Below, piece by piece: positions 16,507-25,330 of a DNA stretch of 64,000 nucleotides. The notes under the pieces were generated by a model. It saw nothing but the letters and a program-made list of their open reading frames with translations. It was not told the origin of the DNA and did no database searches. The stretch spans positions 2,378,001 through 2,442,000 of the forward strand of contig NZ_CP114904.1 in NCBI RefSeq assembly GCF_027497215.1, written 5' to 3'. The translations under genes were made by a program, and so were the position numbers. The stretch's first letter is position 1, and each line of letters begins with the position of its first letter. The DNA comes from Micromonospora sp. WMMD812. GTDB lineage: Bacteria > Actinomycetota > Actinomycetes > Mycobacteriales > Micromonosporaceae.

Positions 16507-17211
16507 CGCGCCCACCAGCTCGCCCGGCAGCCCGGCCTCACCGGGGTGGACCGTCAGCCCGCCGGGGTAGGCGAAGGAGGCGCGCGGGGAGTAGAAGCCC
16601 CACGAGATGACGAGCGGGTTGGCCGGGCGGAGCGCGTACAGCGGATGCTCCGGTTCCAGGAACTCCACCGACTCGATTTCGAACGGGGTCACCGGCTCGG
16701 CCAGATAGGCGTAGACCGAGCTGAGAAGCTGCCCGTTGCGCCGGGTGAAGTAGCGGTGGTGTCCGCTGCTCATGACGTGGCCGGTGTCGCCGACCCGGCA
16801 GCGCGCCCGGATCACCGGGACACCGTCCAGCTCGGTCTCGGCGACCAGTGCGCCGTCGTGCACGTCGATGACGGTCCGGCCGAGGTGCCCGGGCGCCCCG
16901 CGGGCCTCGGCGTACGCGAGCACCCGCGGACTGGACGCGACGTAGTGCGTCCACCAGCCACCCGGGCTGACGGCGCCGGGAGCGTCCACTCCGCTCAGCG
17001 ACACGCCCAGGTAGGTCAGGCTGTAGGCGCCGAGGCCCGAGGTCTGGGCTTCGTCGTCGACCACGTACTGGTTCAGGAAGACCTGCCGATCCGGGCGGGG
17101 ACGCAGCCCGGTCGGCACCAGGTCGGCGACCGCGCCCGGATCCGCCGGCAGCCAGCTGAAGTAGAGGGTGCGGCTGTTCACGACGATCTGGGGAGCGGCA
17201 GGGTCGAGCAC
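16477..17211 (-). CDS. Acetoacetate decarboxylase-like protein
   Basis: A 244-residue protein with the beta-cone features of the acetoacetate decarboxylase superfamily: LYFSWLPADPGAVADLVPTGLRP at the start, a central GGWWTHYVASSPRVLAYAEARG, and SGHHRYFTRRNGQLLSSVYAYL. The Schiff-base Lys of true acetoacetate decarboxylases is not evident, so it may bind or act on another small carboxylic or polyketide-like compound. The GTG start at 17211 has GGAGGCGCC just before it. It is convergent with phospholipase D, with a 30-base overlap at the 3' ends. Confidence 0.7.
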   Translation of the reverse strand: MLDPAAPQIVVNSRTLYFSWLPADPGAVADLVPTGLRPRPDRQVFLNQYVVDDEAQTSGLGAYSLTYLGVSLSGVDAPGAVSPGGWWTHYVASSPRVLAYAEARGAPGHLGRTVIDVHDGALVAETELDGVPVIRARCRVGDTGHVMSSGHHRYFTRRNGQLLSSVYAYLAEPVTPFEIESVEFLEPEHPLYALRPANPLVISWGFYSPRASFAYPGGLTVHPGEAGLPGELVGASPGAGAAGA

Positions 17212-17600
17212 GGCGCCTCCATCCCGATGGGTCTCCAGACGAAACTACGGCTGGTCCCGTACACGGGACAAGGGCGGAAAGTCGACAATGCCGCCCTCCT
17301 GTCGGGTTCGGCGTCGACCGCTCGGCCCCGGTCGCTATCCGTCCGGATGCCGACGGGGAGATGTCCGGGCGGCGGCGGGTGGGCCGTCCGAACCGGTAAC
17401 GACGCTCACAACTCGTCACCGTACGCCCGCACCTGTGCCTGATTCGGCCTGGAACATGATGTTAAATCACATAAGCACATCAGCCGTTCGGCTAGATTTC
17501 CGCGAGACGATCAGGTTAAGGTGAGTCCCGAACGGCCCATACGAAGCTAAACCAAAGCGTCACGTGTTTATCCGCGGACGAGGTGCAGGGAGGACCACCC
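17212..17600. other. Control region between divergent genes
   Basis: The 389-base gap separates the leftward decarboxylase-like gene from the rightward sigma factor. It includes a relatively AT-rich stretch at about 17455-17520 (for example TGATGTTAAATCACA) that probably holds the sigma-factor promoter or promoters. No exact SigB-type -35/-10 pair was seen, and no small gene is convincing here. Confidence 0.45.
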
Positions 17601-18428
17601 ATGACCGCGCCAGCGATCACAGAGAAGACGACGGGCACGACGCCCACCACGACGGAGAAGCTCGACCCCCGGTCGCTCTCCGACAGCGCCGCCGACCTGC
17701 TCAACGCGATGGCCGCGCTGCCGGCCAACCACCCGTCGCGCGCCGCGATGCGCGACCGGGCGATCGAGGCGTGGCTGCCGCTCGCCAACCACCTCGCCCA
17801 CCGCTACAGCGGCCGGGGTGAGCCGACCGACGACCTGGCCCAGACCGCCGCCGTCGGTCTGATCAAGGCCATCGACAAGTTCGACCCGACCCGCGGCGTC
17901 GACTTCGCCGGCTACGCCATCCCCACCATCATCGGCGAGCTCAAGCGACACTTCCGCGACCGCACCTGGGACATCCGGGTGCCCCGCCGGCTGCAGGAAC
18001 TGCGGCTGGCCATCTCCGACGCGAACAGCTCACTGCTGCAGACCCTGGGCCGCTCGCCCACGGTCGCCGACATCGCCGCGCATCTCAAGCTCACCGAGGA
18101 AGAGGTCCTGGAAGGCCTGGAAGGCGCCCGCGCGTACAACGCGGTCTCGCTGTCCACCCCGACCGGCGACGGTGACCGCGCCACCGAACTCGGCGACATG
18201 CTCGGCGGCGAGGACAGCGAGTTCGAGCTGGCCGAGCTGCGGGTCGCCCTCGGCCCCGCGCTGGCCACCCTCGACGAGCGCGAGCAGAAGATCCTCACCC
18301 TGCGGTTCTACGGCAACCTGACCCAGTCGCAGATCGCCGAGCAGATCGGTGTCTCGCAGATGCACGTCTCCCGGCTGCTGGCCCGGGCGCTGACGAAGCT
18401 GCGGGGGCAGCTCGACGGCACGTACTAG
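17601..18428 (+). CDS. SigB/SigF/SigG-family RNA polymerase sigma factor
   Basis: A 275-residue group 3 sigma factor. Region 2 (about 55-125) has AIEAWLPLANHLAHRYSGRGEPTDDLAQTAAVGLIKAIDKFDPTRGVDFAGYAIPTI-type sequence, ending in ELKRHFRDRTWDIRVPRRLQEL (region 3.0). Region 4 (about 220-270) has LDEREQKILTLRFYGNLTQSQIAEQIGVSQMHVSRLLARAL. Such factors drive general-stress or sporulation genes and are held by RsbW-type anti-sigma kinases. GGGAGGACCACCC precedes the ATG at 17601. No anti-sigma gene is next to it, but a SpoIIE/HATPase protein lies at 3845. Confidence 0.93.
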   Translation: MTAPAITEKTTGTTPTTTEKLDPRSLSDSAADLLNAMAALPANHPSRAAMRDRAIEAWLPLANHLAHRYSGRGEPTDDLAQTAAVGLIKAIDKFDPTRGVDFAGYAIPTIIGELKRHFRDRTWDIRVPRRLQELRLAISDANSSLLQTLGRSPTVADIAAHLKLTEEEVLEGLEGARAYNAVSLSTPTGDGDRATELGDMLGGEDSEFELAELRVALGPALATLDEREQKILTLRFYGNLTQSQIAEQIGVSQMHVSRLLARALTKLRGQLDGTY

Positions 18429-18447
18429 GGATGAAGGTGGAAGGGGT

Positions 18448-18475
18448 GGTGGCCGGGTCGGTCGACCCGGCCACC
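18448..18475. terminator. Sigma-factor terminator hairpin
   Basis: A perfect 12-bp stem, GGTGGCCGGGTC (18448-18459) with 18464-18475, around a GGTC loop, begins 20 bases after the sigma stop codon. Confidence 0.8.
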
Positions 18476-18521
18476 GACCCGTCCGGGCCACCCCCCGACG
18501 TCACGCGAACGTGACAACGGT

Positions 18522-18560
18522 GCGGTCGGGCCGCTCCCCCGGCGAAAGCGGCCCGACCGC
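18522..18560. terminator. Second convergent hairpin
   Basis: GCGGTCGGGCCGC (18522-18534) is exactly complementary to 18548-18560 with a 13-base loop. It ends 9 bases before the stop of the leftward GNAT gene and probably terminates that operon. Confidence 0.75.
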
Positions 18561-18568
18561 GTACGCGG

Positions 18569-19159
18569 TCAGACCACCGGCTCCCGCCACATCGGCCAGA
18601 ACGGCGTGCCGTCCGGCAGCCGGAAGGGCTCGTCGACCCGGTAGCCGTGCCGTGCGTACAGGTCGCGGCTGCCCTCGCTGCTCGCCTCCAGGTAGCCCGG
18701 CATCCGGTGGGCGTCCAGCCAGGCGTGGTGGTGGCGCAGCAGCGCCGTGCCCAACCCCTGCCCCTGCCGTTCCGGTGCCACCGCGAGGAACGCGAGGTGG
18801 TGGTGGTCCGGGTGCGGGTGGTTGGCCTCGAACAACTCGTCGAGGTGCTGGAACCGGTCGGTCCACTCGCCGCAGGCGGCCGCCAGCCGGGCGTCGTAGT
18901 TCTCCGGCGGCGGGGCCGGGTCACCGACCGACGGGAACCAGACGGCCACCCCCGCCCGGTCGGCCGTTCCGTAGACCAGGCCGTGCCGCATGGCGTGGCC
19001 CACCAGGATCTCGAAGTTGCCGGCGAGCACCGCCTCCCGCTTCCCGGCGTCGGGCACCAGCCAGGCGGTGACGTCGAGGACCCTGAACGCCTCGGCGACA
19101 CGCCCGGCGACCAGCTCCGTCTCCGCGGCCCCCAGCCGCTCGATCCGCACGTCGGTCAC
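18569..19159 (-). CDS. GNAT N-acetyltransferase
   Basis: A 196-residue acetyltransferase with the acetyl-CoA loop LAFLAVAPERQGQGLGTALL (about 120-140) and the C-terminal SEGSRDLYARHGYRVDEPF. The N-terminal half (AFRVLDVTAWLVPDAGKREAV) is of the type seen in many actinobacterial GNATs acting on small amines. The GTG start at 19159 overlaps the TGA of the permease gene (GTGA), so the two are translationally coupled. The enzyme may modify a compound moved by the permease. Confidence 0.85.
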   Translation of the reverse strand: MTDVRIERLGAAETELVAGRVAEAFRVLDVTAWLVPDAGKREAVLAGNFEILVGHAMRHGLVYGTADRAGVAVWFPSVGDPAPPPENYDARLAAACGEWTDRFQHLDELFEANHPHPDHHHLAFLAVAPERQGQGLGTALLRHHHAWLDAHRMPGYLEASSEGSRDLYARHGYRVDEPFRLPDGTPFWPMWREPVV

Positions 19160-20682
19160 CGCGCCACCTCCGCGCCGGCCGGGGCCTCCCCGGCACGCGG
19201 CAGCGGCAGCGCCGCGCTCGCGGCGCTCTCCGCACCCAGGCCGATCCGGGCGTACGTGTCGGGCCGGCTGCCGCGCAGCACCAGCGCCCAGAGGACGCCG
19301 AGCAGCGCCGCGACCGGGTACGCGGCCGGGATCGCCCAGCGCAGGGGCGAGTCCGGCGCCACCCCGAGCAGGTCGGCGAAGTTCGCCACGGCCAGCCAGA
19401 TGATGACCAGCAGTGCGACGGTGGCCAGGCCGGGCGCGACGGCCCGCCGCCACAGGGTCTCGCCCGCGCCACTGCGGGCGAAGAAGGCGATCACCGCGAT
19501 CGAGGTGGTGGCGATCAGCAGCAGCACGCCGAACCCGCCGGCCGTCCCGCCCCAGAAGAAGAGCTTCACCACCGGGTCCCAGCCGTTCGCCGCGTAGAGC
19601 ACGATCACCGCGAGGCCGAGGACGGTCTGGGCGAGCGAGGCCGCCCGCGGCGCGCCGGTGCGCGGCGAGGTCCGCCCGAAGGCCGCGGGCAGCACCCGCT
19701 CGCGGCCGAGCGCGAAGGCGTACCGGGCGGTGGTGTTGTGGAACGAGATCATCGCGGCCAGCACGGACGTGAGGAAGAGCACCTGGCCGATGGCGACGGC
19801 GTTGTCGCCGAGGTGCGCACCGGCCAGGTTGAAGATCAGCCCGACGCTCTGCTCCCCCGCCTCGTCGACGATCCGGTCCGGCCCGGTGGCCACCGTCATC
19901 GACCAGGACGAGAGCGCGTACAGCGCGGCGATGATGGCGACCGAGAGGTACGTGGCCATCGGCACCGTCCGCTTCGGATCCTTGCTCTCCTCGCTGAACA
20001 CGACCGAGGACTCGAACCCGACGAAGCCGGTGGTGGCGAGGACCAGCAGCGCGCCGACACCGGGCACGAACAGGTTCTCTGGCGCGAGGGCGGCGAAGCT
20101 GACCCCACCGTCGGCCGGGTGGGTGAGCTGGCCCAGGTCGAAGACGAGGATCACCGCGATCTCGGCGATCAGCAGCGCCGCCAGTACCAGGCCGTTGATG
20201 TCCACGCGGAGCACGCCGAGCACCGCGACCAGCGCCCAGGCGACCAGGGCCACCACCCACCAGGCCGGGGTGATGCCGAAGAAGCGGTCCAGCACCGGCT
20301 CCGCCGCGACGCCGATCGTGCCGTAGAGCCCTACCTGGAGCGCGTTGTACGCGATCAGCGCCACCCAGGCGGCGCCGACCCCGGCCGGCCGCCCCAGGCC
20401 ACGGGAGATGTACGCGTAGAAGGCGCCGGCATTGGCCAGGCGGCGGGCCATCGCCACGTAGCCCACCGAGAAGAGGGCCAGCACCGCGGCGACCACCAGG
20501 AAGGCCAGCGGGATGCCGGTCACCCCGATGACGCCGTAGCCGGTGGTGACCACGCCGGCCACCACGGTCAGCGGCGCGGCGGCGGAGAGCACGAAGAAGA
20601 TCACGGAGGGGACGCCGAGGCGGCCCCGGGCCAGTGCCTCGGAGACGTTGCTCGGTCGTTCGGCGGTCGCTGTGGGGGGCAT
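19156..20682 (-). CDS. APC-family amino acid permease
   Basis: A 508-residue membrane protein with about 12 helices. SNVSEALARGRLGVPSVIFFVLSAAAPLTVVAG is the typical APC N-terminus; GFVGFESSVVFSEESKDPKRTVP is the conserved helix 6-7 region, and ISFHNTTARYAFALGRERVLP marks helix 8. It should take up an amino acid or polyamine with protons. The specificity is unknown. The ATG at 20682 has a GGAG site. It lies upstream of a coupled GNAT gene and downstream of the GPP34 gene on the same strand. Confidence 0.9.
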   Translation of the reverse strand: MPPTATAERPSNVSEALARGRLGVPSVIFFVLSAAAPLTVVAGVVTTGYGVIGVTGIPLAFLVVAAVLALFSVGYVAMARRLANAGAFYAYISRGLGRPAGVGAAWVALIAYNALQVGLYGTIGVAAEPVLDRFFGITPAWWVVALVAWALVAVLGVLRVDINGLVLAALLIAEIAVILVFDLGQLTHPADGGVSFAALAPENLFVPGVGALLVLATTGFVGFESSVVFSEESKDPKRTVPMATYLSVAIIAALYALSSWSMTVATGPDRIVDEAGEQSVGLIFNLAGAHLGDNAVAIGQVLFLTSVLAAMISFHNTTARYAFALGRERVLPAAFGRTSPRTGAPRAASLAQTVLGLAVIVLYAANGWDPVVKLFFWGGTAGGFGVLLLIATTSIAVIAFFARSGAGETLWRRAVAPGLATVALLVIIWLAVANFADLLGVAPDSPLRWAIPAAYPVAALLGVLWALVLRGSRPDTYARIGLGAESAASAALPLPRAGEAPAGAEVAR

Positions 20683-20754
20683 CTGCTACTCCGATTCCGG
20701 GGAAGGGGTGGGGGTGCCGGGATTCCGGGAGAAGCGGGTGGTGGGGGTGCCGGG

Positions 20755-21381
20755 TCAGGGGACGCCGCGCAGCACCGCCGCGCCGACCGCGGCCTCGGTG
20801 TGCGCGACCAGTTCCTTCAGCGGCGCGGGCAGCGCCGGGATGAGCACGTGGAGCCGGTGGTGTGCCCGCGGTCCGGCGCTCCACAGCACCTCGCGGGAGA
20901 GGCCGGCGGCGACCAGCAGGCCGAGCAGCAGCCCGTCCGGGACGCTCGGCGGCTCGGGTCGGTCGAGCAGGGCGCGCAGCCGGGTCGCCGGCCAGGCCAC
21001 CGTGTTCAGGTCGACCGGCAGGTAGGTGACGGCGACGCGCAGCAGGCGCCGGCTCTCCTGGCGGCGCAGCACGCCGGCCCGGGCCAGCCGCTCCCCCACC
21101 GACGTCGTCGAGGTCTGGGCGAGGAAGCTCAGCCAGGTGCGCAGCTCCTGATGCTGCGGCTCGCCGACCAGTTGGTCGAGCACGGTGTGCGCGAGCGCGT
21201 CGGCCGGTGGGCGCCGGTCGACCACGGTGACCCGCCCGCCCGCCACCATCACGTGTCCGCGCAGGAGGAGTTCGCCGAGCAGCCCCGCGGCGAGGCCGAT
21301 GCCGGTCGCGGCCGGGTGCAGCTTCGCCCTGCCCCGGCTGTCGTTGTGGGCGATCAGGAAGAACTCGTCGGCGGTGAGCAA
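20755..21381 (-). CDS. GPP34 (GOLPH3-like) family protein
   Basis: A 208-residue all-helical protein. LLTADEFFLIAHNDSRGRAKLHP at the start, then GLAAGLLGELLLRGHV and the C-terminal LLLGLLVAAGLSREVLW, match the GPP34 family. The eukaryotic members bind PI4P at the Golgi; the bacterial role is unknown, although in streptomycetes such genes often accompany developmental regulators. I chose a TTG start at 21381 because GGGAGGACCG precedes it and the family's LLTADEF motif begins there. It diverges from the XRE-DUF5753 gene. Confidence 0.85.
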   Translation of the reverse strand: MLTADEFFLIAHNDSRGRAKLHPAATGIGLAAGLLGELLLRGHVMVAGGRVTVVDRRPPADALAHTVLDQLVGEPQHQELRTWLSFLAQTSTTSVGERLARAGVLRRQESRRLLRVAVTYLPVDLNTVAWPATRLRALLDRPEPPSVPDGLLLGLLVAAGLSREVLWSAGPRAHHRLHVLIPALPAPLKELVAHTEAAVGAAVLRGVP

Positions 21382-21449
21382 ACGGTCCTCCCGGGCGGGT
21401 GTCCACTGTGATCCGAGACCGGGAAAGGATGCACCCCGGGCATCCACTT

Positions 21450-21475
21450 TGCAACTCCCACTTTTGAAAGTTGCA
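21450..21475. promoter_or_regulatory. Inverted repeat in the GPP34/XRE control region
   Basis: TGCAACT (21450-21456) and AGTTGCA (21469-21475) flank an AT-rich CCCACTTTTGAA. It lies 48 bases before the GTG of the XRE gene. XRE-DUF5753 proteins usually autoregulate, so this is the obvious operator candidate, and it could also control the divergent GPP34 gene. Confidence 0.6.
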
Positions 21476-21522
21476 CTCCGTACTCGCGCGACCTGCGGAT
21501 CTTGCCGTGGCAGACTCGCACG

Positions 21523-22365
21523 GTGACCGCCTCCCCCACCGTCCGCCGCCGCCGCATCGCCCGTGAACTCCGCCAGCTGCGCGAACGGGCGGGCATGACC
21601 CTCGATGTCGCCGCCCGCCAGCTCGACATGTCGAAGAGCAACCTGTCCCGGATCGAGAACGCGCAGATCGGAATCAAGCCGAGGGACGTCCGCGCCGCGC
21701 TCGCGCTCTACCAGGTGACCGGCGCCGACGCCGAGGCGCTCATCGAGATCGCCCGCGCCGCACAGCAGCGCGGCTGGTGGCAGAACTACAGCGACGTGCT
21801 GCCCGAGTGGTTCGAGTTCTACGTCGGGCTGGAGGCCGAGGCGGCCGAACTGCGCACGTACGAGGCCGAGTCGGTGCCCGGGCTGCTGCAGACCGAGGCG
21901 TACGCCCGGGAGATCTACCGCCGGACGGCCGGCGAGGAGGGCCTGGAACGCAAGGTGGCCGCCCGGCTGCACCGGCAGAACGTGCTGCGCCGGGAGAACC
22001 CGGTGCGGCTGTCGGTGGTGCTGAACGAGGCCGTTCTGCTGCGCCCGGTCGGTGGACCGGTCGTGATGGCCGAGCAGTTGGTCCACATGAGCAAAGCAGC
22101 GCAACTACCCAACGTGACGATCCAGGTACTTCCCTTCACCGCCGGCGGGCACCCGGCGATGAGCACCCCGTACGTCATCCTGAACTTCCCCGACGCCGCC
22201 GACGCGTCCGTGGTCTACCTGGACAACCTCACGTTGGGGCTGGCCTTGGAGGAGGCCGACCACGTACGCGGGTATAGCCTGCTGCACGAGGAGCTGTGTC
22301 GGATGGCACTGGATCCGGCGGCCTCGTTGGCCCGTGTGGCGGAGGCTGCTCGTAACTTTGCGTGA
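21523..22365 (+). CDS. XRE-family regulator with DUF5753
   Basis: A 280-residue regulator. An N-terminal helix-turn-helix (about 8-65, ARELRQLRERAGMTLDVAARQLDMSKSNLSRIENAQIG) is followed by the DUF5753 domain (about 90-275), marked by VGLEAEAAELRTYEAESVPGLLQTEAYAR and VTIQVLPFTAGGHPAMSTPYVIL. This architecture (WhiJ-like) is amplified in streptomycetes and relatives and usually comes with a DUF397 partner, as here. The GTG at 21523 begins the family-typical short basic leader. It controls development or acts toxin-antitoxin-like in studied cases; the role here is inferred only. Confidence 0.92.
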   Translation: MTASPTVRRRRIARELRQLRERAGMTLDVAARQLDMSKSNLSRIENAQIGIKPRDVRAALALYQVTGADAEALIEIARAAQQRGWWQNYSDVLPEWFEFYVGLEAEAAELRTYEAESVPGLLQTEAYAREIYRRTAGEEGLERKVAARLHRQNVLRRENPVRLSVVLNEAVLLRPVGGPVVMAEQLVHMSKAAQLPNVTIQVLPFTAGGHPAMSTPYVILNFPDAADASVVYLDNLTLGLALEEADHVRGYSLLHEELCRMALDPAASLARVAEAARNFA

Positions 22366-22408
22366 CCGTGCGGGACGCGGCGCGCCGGCCCAGACGGGGG
22401 AACCGCGA

Positions 22409-22609
22409 ATGACCGCGCTCGACCTGACCCGGGTGCCCTGGCGCACCAGCACCCGCAGCAGCGGCAACGGCAACTGCGTGGAGGTCGGCGCGGCCGCCGG
22501 TCGGATCGCCGTGCGGGACAGCAAGGACCGGCCCGGCCCGGTGCTGGTCTTCGCGCCGTCGGCCTGGCGCGCCTTCGTCGCCGGCATCGACGGGGTACGC
22601 CCCGACTGA
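22409..22609 (+). CDS. DUF397 small protein
   Basis: A 66-residue DUF397 protein: LTRVPWRTSTRSSGNGNCVEVG, then IAVRDSKDRPGPVLVF, and SAWRAFVAGI at the end. All three are signature blocks of the family. DUF397 proteins pair with XRE-DUF5753 regulators such as the gene 43 bases upstream and are thought to oppose or modulate them. The Cys in GNCVEV is conserved in the family. Confidence 0.93.
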   Translation: MTALDLTRVPWRTSTRSSGNGNCVEVGAAAGRIAVRDSKDRPGPVLVFAPSAWRAFVAGIDGVRPD

Positions 22610-22624
22610 TCCCCGCCGGAGCCG

Positions 22625-25294
22625 GTGCGAGACTGGGCCGTGCTCTCGGACGTACACCTGGACCTGCCGGTGCGGTGCGCGCTGCCGGCGCTGGTCGCGG
22701 CGCTGCGCGCGGGCGGCGCCGCGGTCCTGGTGGCTCCGCCCGGCACCGGCAAGACCACCCTCGCTCCGCTGGCCGTGGCCGACCAGGTCGACGGGCGGGT
22801 GGTGATCGCCCAGCCCCGACGGGTGGCCGCGCGGGCGGCTGCCCGGCGGATGGCCGACCTGCTCGGCGAGCGGGTGGGCGGCCGGATCGGGTACGCGGTC
22901 CGGGGTGAGCGGCGGGTCGGCCCGGACACCCGGGTCGAGGTGGTGACCACGGGCCTGCTCGTCCGCCGCCTCCAGCACGATCCGGACCTGCCCGGCACCG
23001 GCGCCGTGCTGCTCGACGAGTGCCACGAGCGGCAACTCGACGCCGACCTCGCGCTCGCCTTCGCGGTGGAGGCGCGCGGTGCCCTCCGTCCCGACCTGTG
23101 GCTGCTGGCCATGTCGGCCACGCCGCAGGCGGACCGGTTCGCCGCGCTGCTCGGCGGGGCCGGCACCCCGGTGCCGATCGTGCGGGCCGAGTCGGCGCTG
23201 CACCCGGTGACCCGGATCTGGGCCCCGCCGCCCCGGCCGGTGACCGCGCCGGGGGCCGGCCCGGTCGACCGGGCCCTGCTCGACCACGTGGCGGCCACCG
23301 TCCGGCGGGCGCTGCGCGAGCGCGACGGCGACCTGCTGGTCTTCCTGCCCGGCGCGGGCGAGATCAACGCGGTCGCCGGCCGGCTGGCCGACCTGCGCGA
23401 CACCGTGGCGGTGCTTCCGCTGCACGGCCGCCAGCGCGGCGCGGAGCAGGACGCGGCGCTGCGCGCACGACAGTCCTCGTCGGACACCGGAACGGACGCG
23501 ACGGATCGGCGTCGGGTGGTGCTGGCGACCGCCATCGCCGAGACCAGCCTCACGGTGCCCGGGGTCCGGGTGGTGGTGGACGCCGGGCTGAGCCGGGTGG
23601 CCCGGATGGACCTGGCGCGGGGCCTCGGTGCCCTGGTCACCGTGCCGGTGGCCCGGGCGACGGCCACCCAGCGCGCGGGCCGGGCCGGCCGCGAGGCGCC
23701 CGGATACGTCTACCGGTGCTGGTCGGCTGCGACGCACGAGCGGCTGCCCGCCCAGCCGGAGCCGGAGATCGCCAGCGCGGACCTCACCGGCTTCGCCCTG
23801 GACCTGGCCGCCTGGGGCCACCCGGACGGCGTCGGGCTGGCGCTGCCCGATCCGCCGCCACCGGCCGCGATGGCGGTCGCCCGGGAGACCCTGACCGCGC
23901 TGGGCGCCGTCGACGCGGACGGCCGGGTCACCGGACGGGGGCAGGCGATCGCCGCGGCCGGCGCGCACCCCCGGCTGGCCCGGGCGCTGCTCGACGGCGC
24001 CGCCCGGGTCGGCGCCGACCGGGCCGCCGAGGTGGTCGCCGTGCTCGCCGAGGACACCGTCGCCGGCCCCGGCGACGATCTGACCGCCGCCTGGCGCCGG
24101 CTGCGCGCCGGCGACGATCCCGCCGCAACCGCCCGCTGGCGCGCCGAGGTACGTCGGTTGCGGGCCGCCCTGCCGGCAGCCGCCACGGGGACCGGTGCCA
24201 GCGGGCCGGACTCCACGGCGGACAGCGGGCGCGCCGTGCCGGTCGACGCGGCCGCGACCCGTCGGGCGGGCGCACCGGAGTCCGCCGGTGGCCGCGCCGG
24301 CCGGGACCGGCTCCCCGACGACCTGGCCGCCGGGCTGCTGGTCGGGCTGGCCCACCCGGAACGGCTGGCCCGGGCACGGCGTGCGGGCGGTTCGTCGTAC
24401 CTGATGACCGGCGGCACCGCGGCGGAGCTGTCGCCCGGCTCGGGGCTGACCGGGACGGAGTGGCTCGCGGTGGCCGTCGCCGACCGCTCCCCCGGCGCGC
24501 CGACCGCCCGGATCCGGCTCGCCACTCCGCTGGACGAGGCCACCGCCCGGGAGGCGGGCGCGGCGCTGCTGCGCACCGAGCGGGAGGTCGGCTGGACCGG
24601 CGCGGACGTGGTGGCCCGCGAGGTGGTCCGGCTCGGTGCCGTCGAGCTGGCCGAGCGCCCGGTGGCCCGGCCCGACCCGGCCGAGGTCGGCGCGGCGCTG
24701 CTCACCGGGTTGCGCCGCAGCGGCCTGGGACTGCTGGAGTGGAACCCGGGGGCGCGGGCGCTGCGCGAGCGGCTGGCGTTCTGCCGGCAGGTGCTCGGCG
24801 ACGAGTGGCCGGACGTCGGCGACGACGCGCTGCTCGCCGCCGCGCCGGTCTGGCTGGGCCCGGAGCTGGCCACCGCCCGACGCCGGGCCGACCTGGCCCG
24901 GGTCGACGTCGCCGCCGCGCTGCGCCGGCTGCTGCCCTGGGCGCAGGCCGCCCGGTTGGACGAGCTGGCGCCCGAGCGGCTCACCGTACCCAGCGGTTCC
25001 CGGATCCGGGTGGACTACGCCGATCCGGCGGCGCCCGTCCTGGCGGTGAAGCTCCAGGAGACCTTCGGCTGGCGGGAGGCGCCCCGGATCGCCCGCGGTC
25101 GGGTGCCGGTGCTGCTGCACCTGCTCTCGCCGGCCGGCCGGCCGGTCGCGGTCACCGCCGACCTGGCGTCCTTCTGGCGGGTGGGCTATCCGCAGGTCCG
25201 GGCCGAGCTGCGCGGCCGCTACCCGCGGCACCCCTGGCCGGAGGACCCGACCACCGCCGAGCCCACCCGGCGCGCCGCCCCGCGCCGGCGCTGA
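22625..25294 (+). CDS. hrpB: ATP-dependent helicase HrpB
   Basis: An 889-residue DExH helicase. Walker A is APPGTGKTT (37-45), motif Ia is IAQPRRVAARAAARRMA, motif II is DECHER (the DECH form usual in HrpB), motif III is SATPQ, and motif VI is QRAGRAGREAPGYVYRCWS. Winged-helix and ratchet regions follow, then the HrpB-specific C-terminal domain ending with WRVGYPQVRAELRGRYPRHPWPEDP. An Ala/Gly/Ser-rich insert at about 510-560 interrupts the C-terminal half. It is thought to act on RNA; the role in bacteria is poorly known. The GTG at 22625 has GGAG upstream; a GTG at 22640 is the alternative. Confidence 0.93.
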   Translation: MRDWAVLSDVHLDLPVRCALPALVAALRAGGAAVLVAPPGTGKTTLAPLAVADQVDGRVVIAQPRRVAARAAARRMADLLGERVGGRIGYAVRGERRVGPDTRVEVVTTGLLVRRLQHDPDLPGTGAVLLDECHERQLDADLALAFAVEARGALRPDLWLLAMSATPQADRFAALLGGAGTPVPIVRAESALHPVTRIWAPPPRPVTAPGAGPVDRALLDHVAATVRRALRERDGDLLVFLPGAGEINAVAGRLADLRDTVAVLPLHGRQRGAEQDAALRARQSSSDTGTDATDRRRVVLATAIAETSLTVPGVRVVVDAGLSRVARMDLARGLGALVTVPVARATATQRAGRAGREAPGYVYRCWSAATHERLPAQPEPEIASADLTGFALDLAAWGHPDGVGLALPDPPPPAAMAVARETLTALGAVDADGRVTGRGQAIAAAGAHPRLARALLDGAARVGADRAAEVVAVLAEDTVAGPGDDLTAAWRRLRAGDDPAATARWRAEVRRLRAALPAAATGTGASGPDSTADSGRAVPVDAAATRRAGAPESAGGRAGRDRLPDDLAAGLLVGLAHPERLARARRAGGSSYLMTGGTAAELSPGSGLTGTEWLAVAVADRSPGAPTARIRLATPLDEATAREAGAALLRTEREVGWTGADVVAREVVRLGAVELAERPVARPDPAEVGAALLTGLRRSGLGLLEWNPGARALRERLAFCRQVLGDEWPDVGDDALLAAAPVWLGPELATARRRADLARVDVAAALRRLLPWAQAARLDELAPERLTVPSGSRIRVDYADPAAPVLAVKLQETFGWREAPRIARGRVPVLLHLLSPAGRPVAVTADLASFWRVGYPQVRAELRGRYPRHPWPEDPTTAEPTRRAAPRRR

Positions 25295-25307
25295 GAGGGC
25301 GGCCGCC

Positions 25308-25323
25308 GTCGGGCCGGCCCGAC
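25308..25323. terminator. Palindrome between hrpB and PP2C gene
   Basis: GTCGGGCCGGCCCGAC is a perfect 16-base palindrome lying between the convergent hrpB and phosphatase stops. It would need to open a few central pairs to make a loop, so its strength is uncertain. Confidence 0.4.
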
Positions 25324-25330
25324 TCCGGGC

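Noticed and set aside
21523..22609. A classical toxin-antitoxin pair
   Set aside because: XRE-DUF5753/DUF397 pairs are sometimes described this way, but no toxin motif is visible here and regulation is the safer reading.
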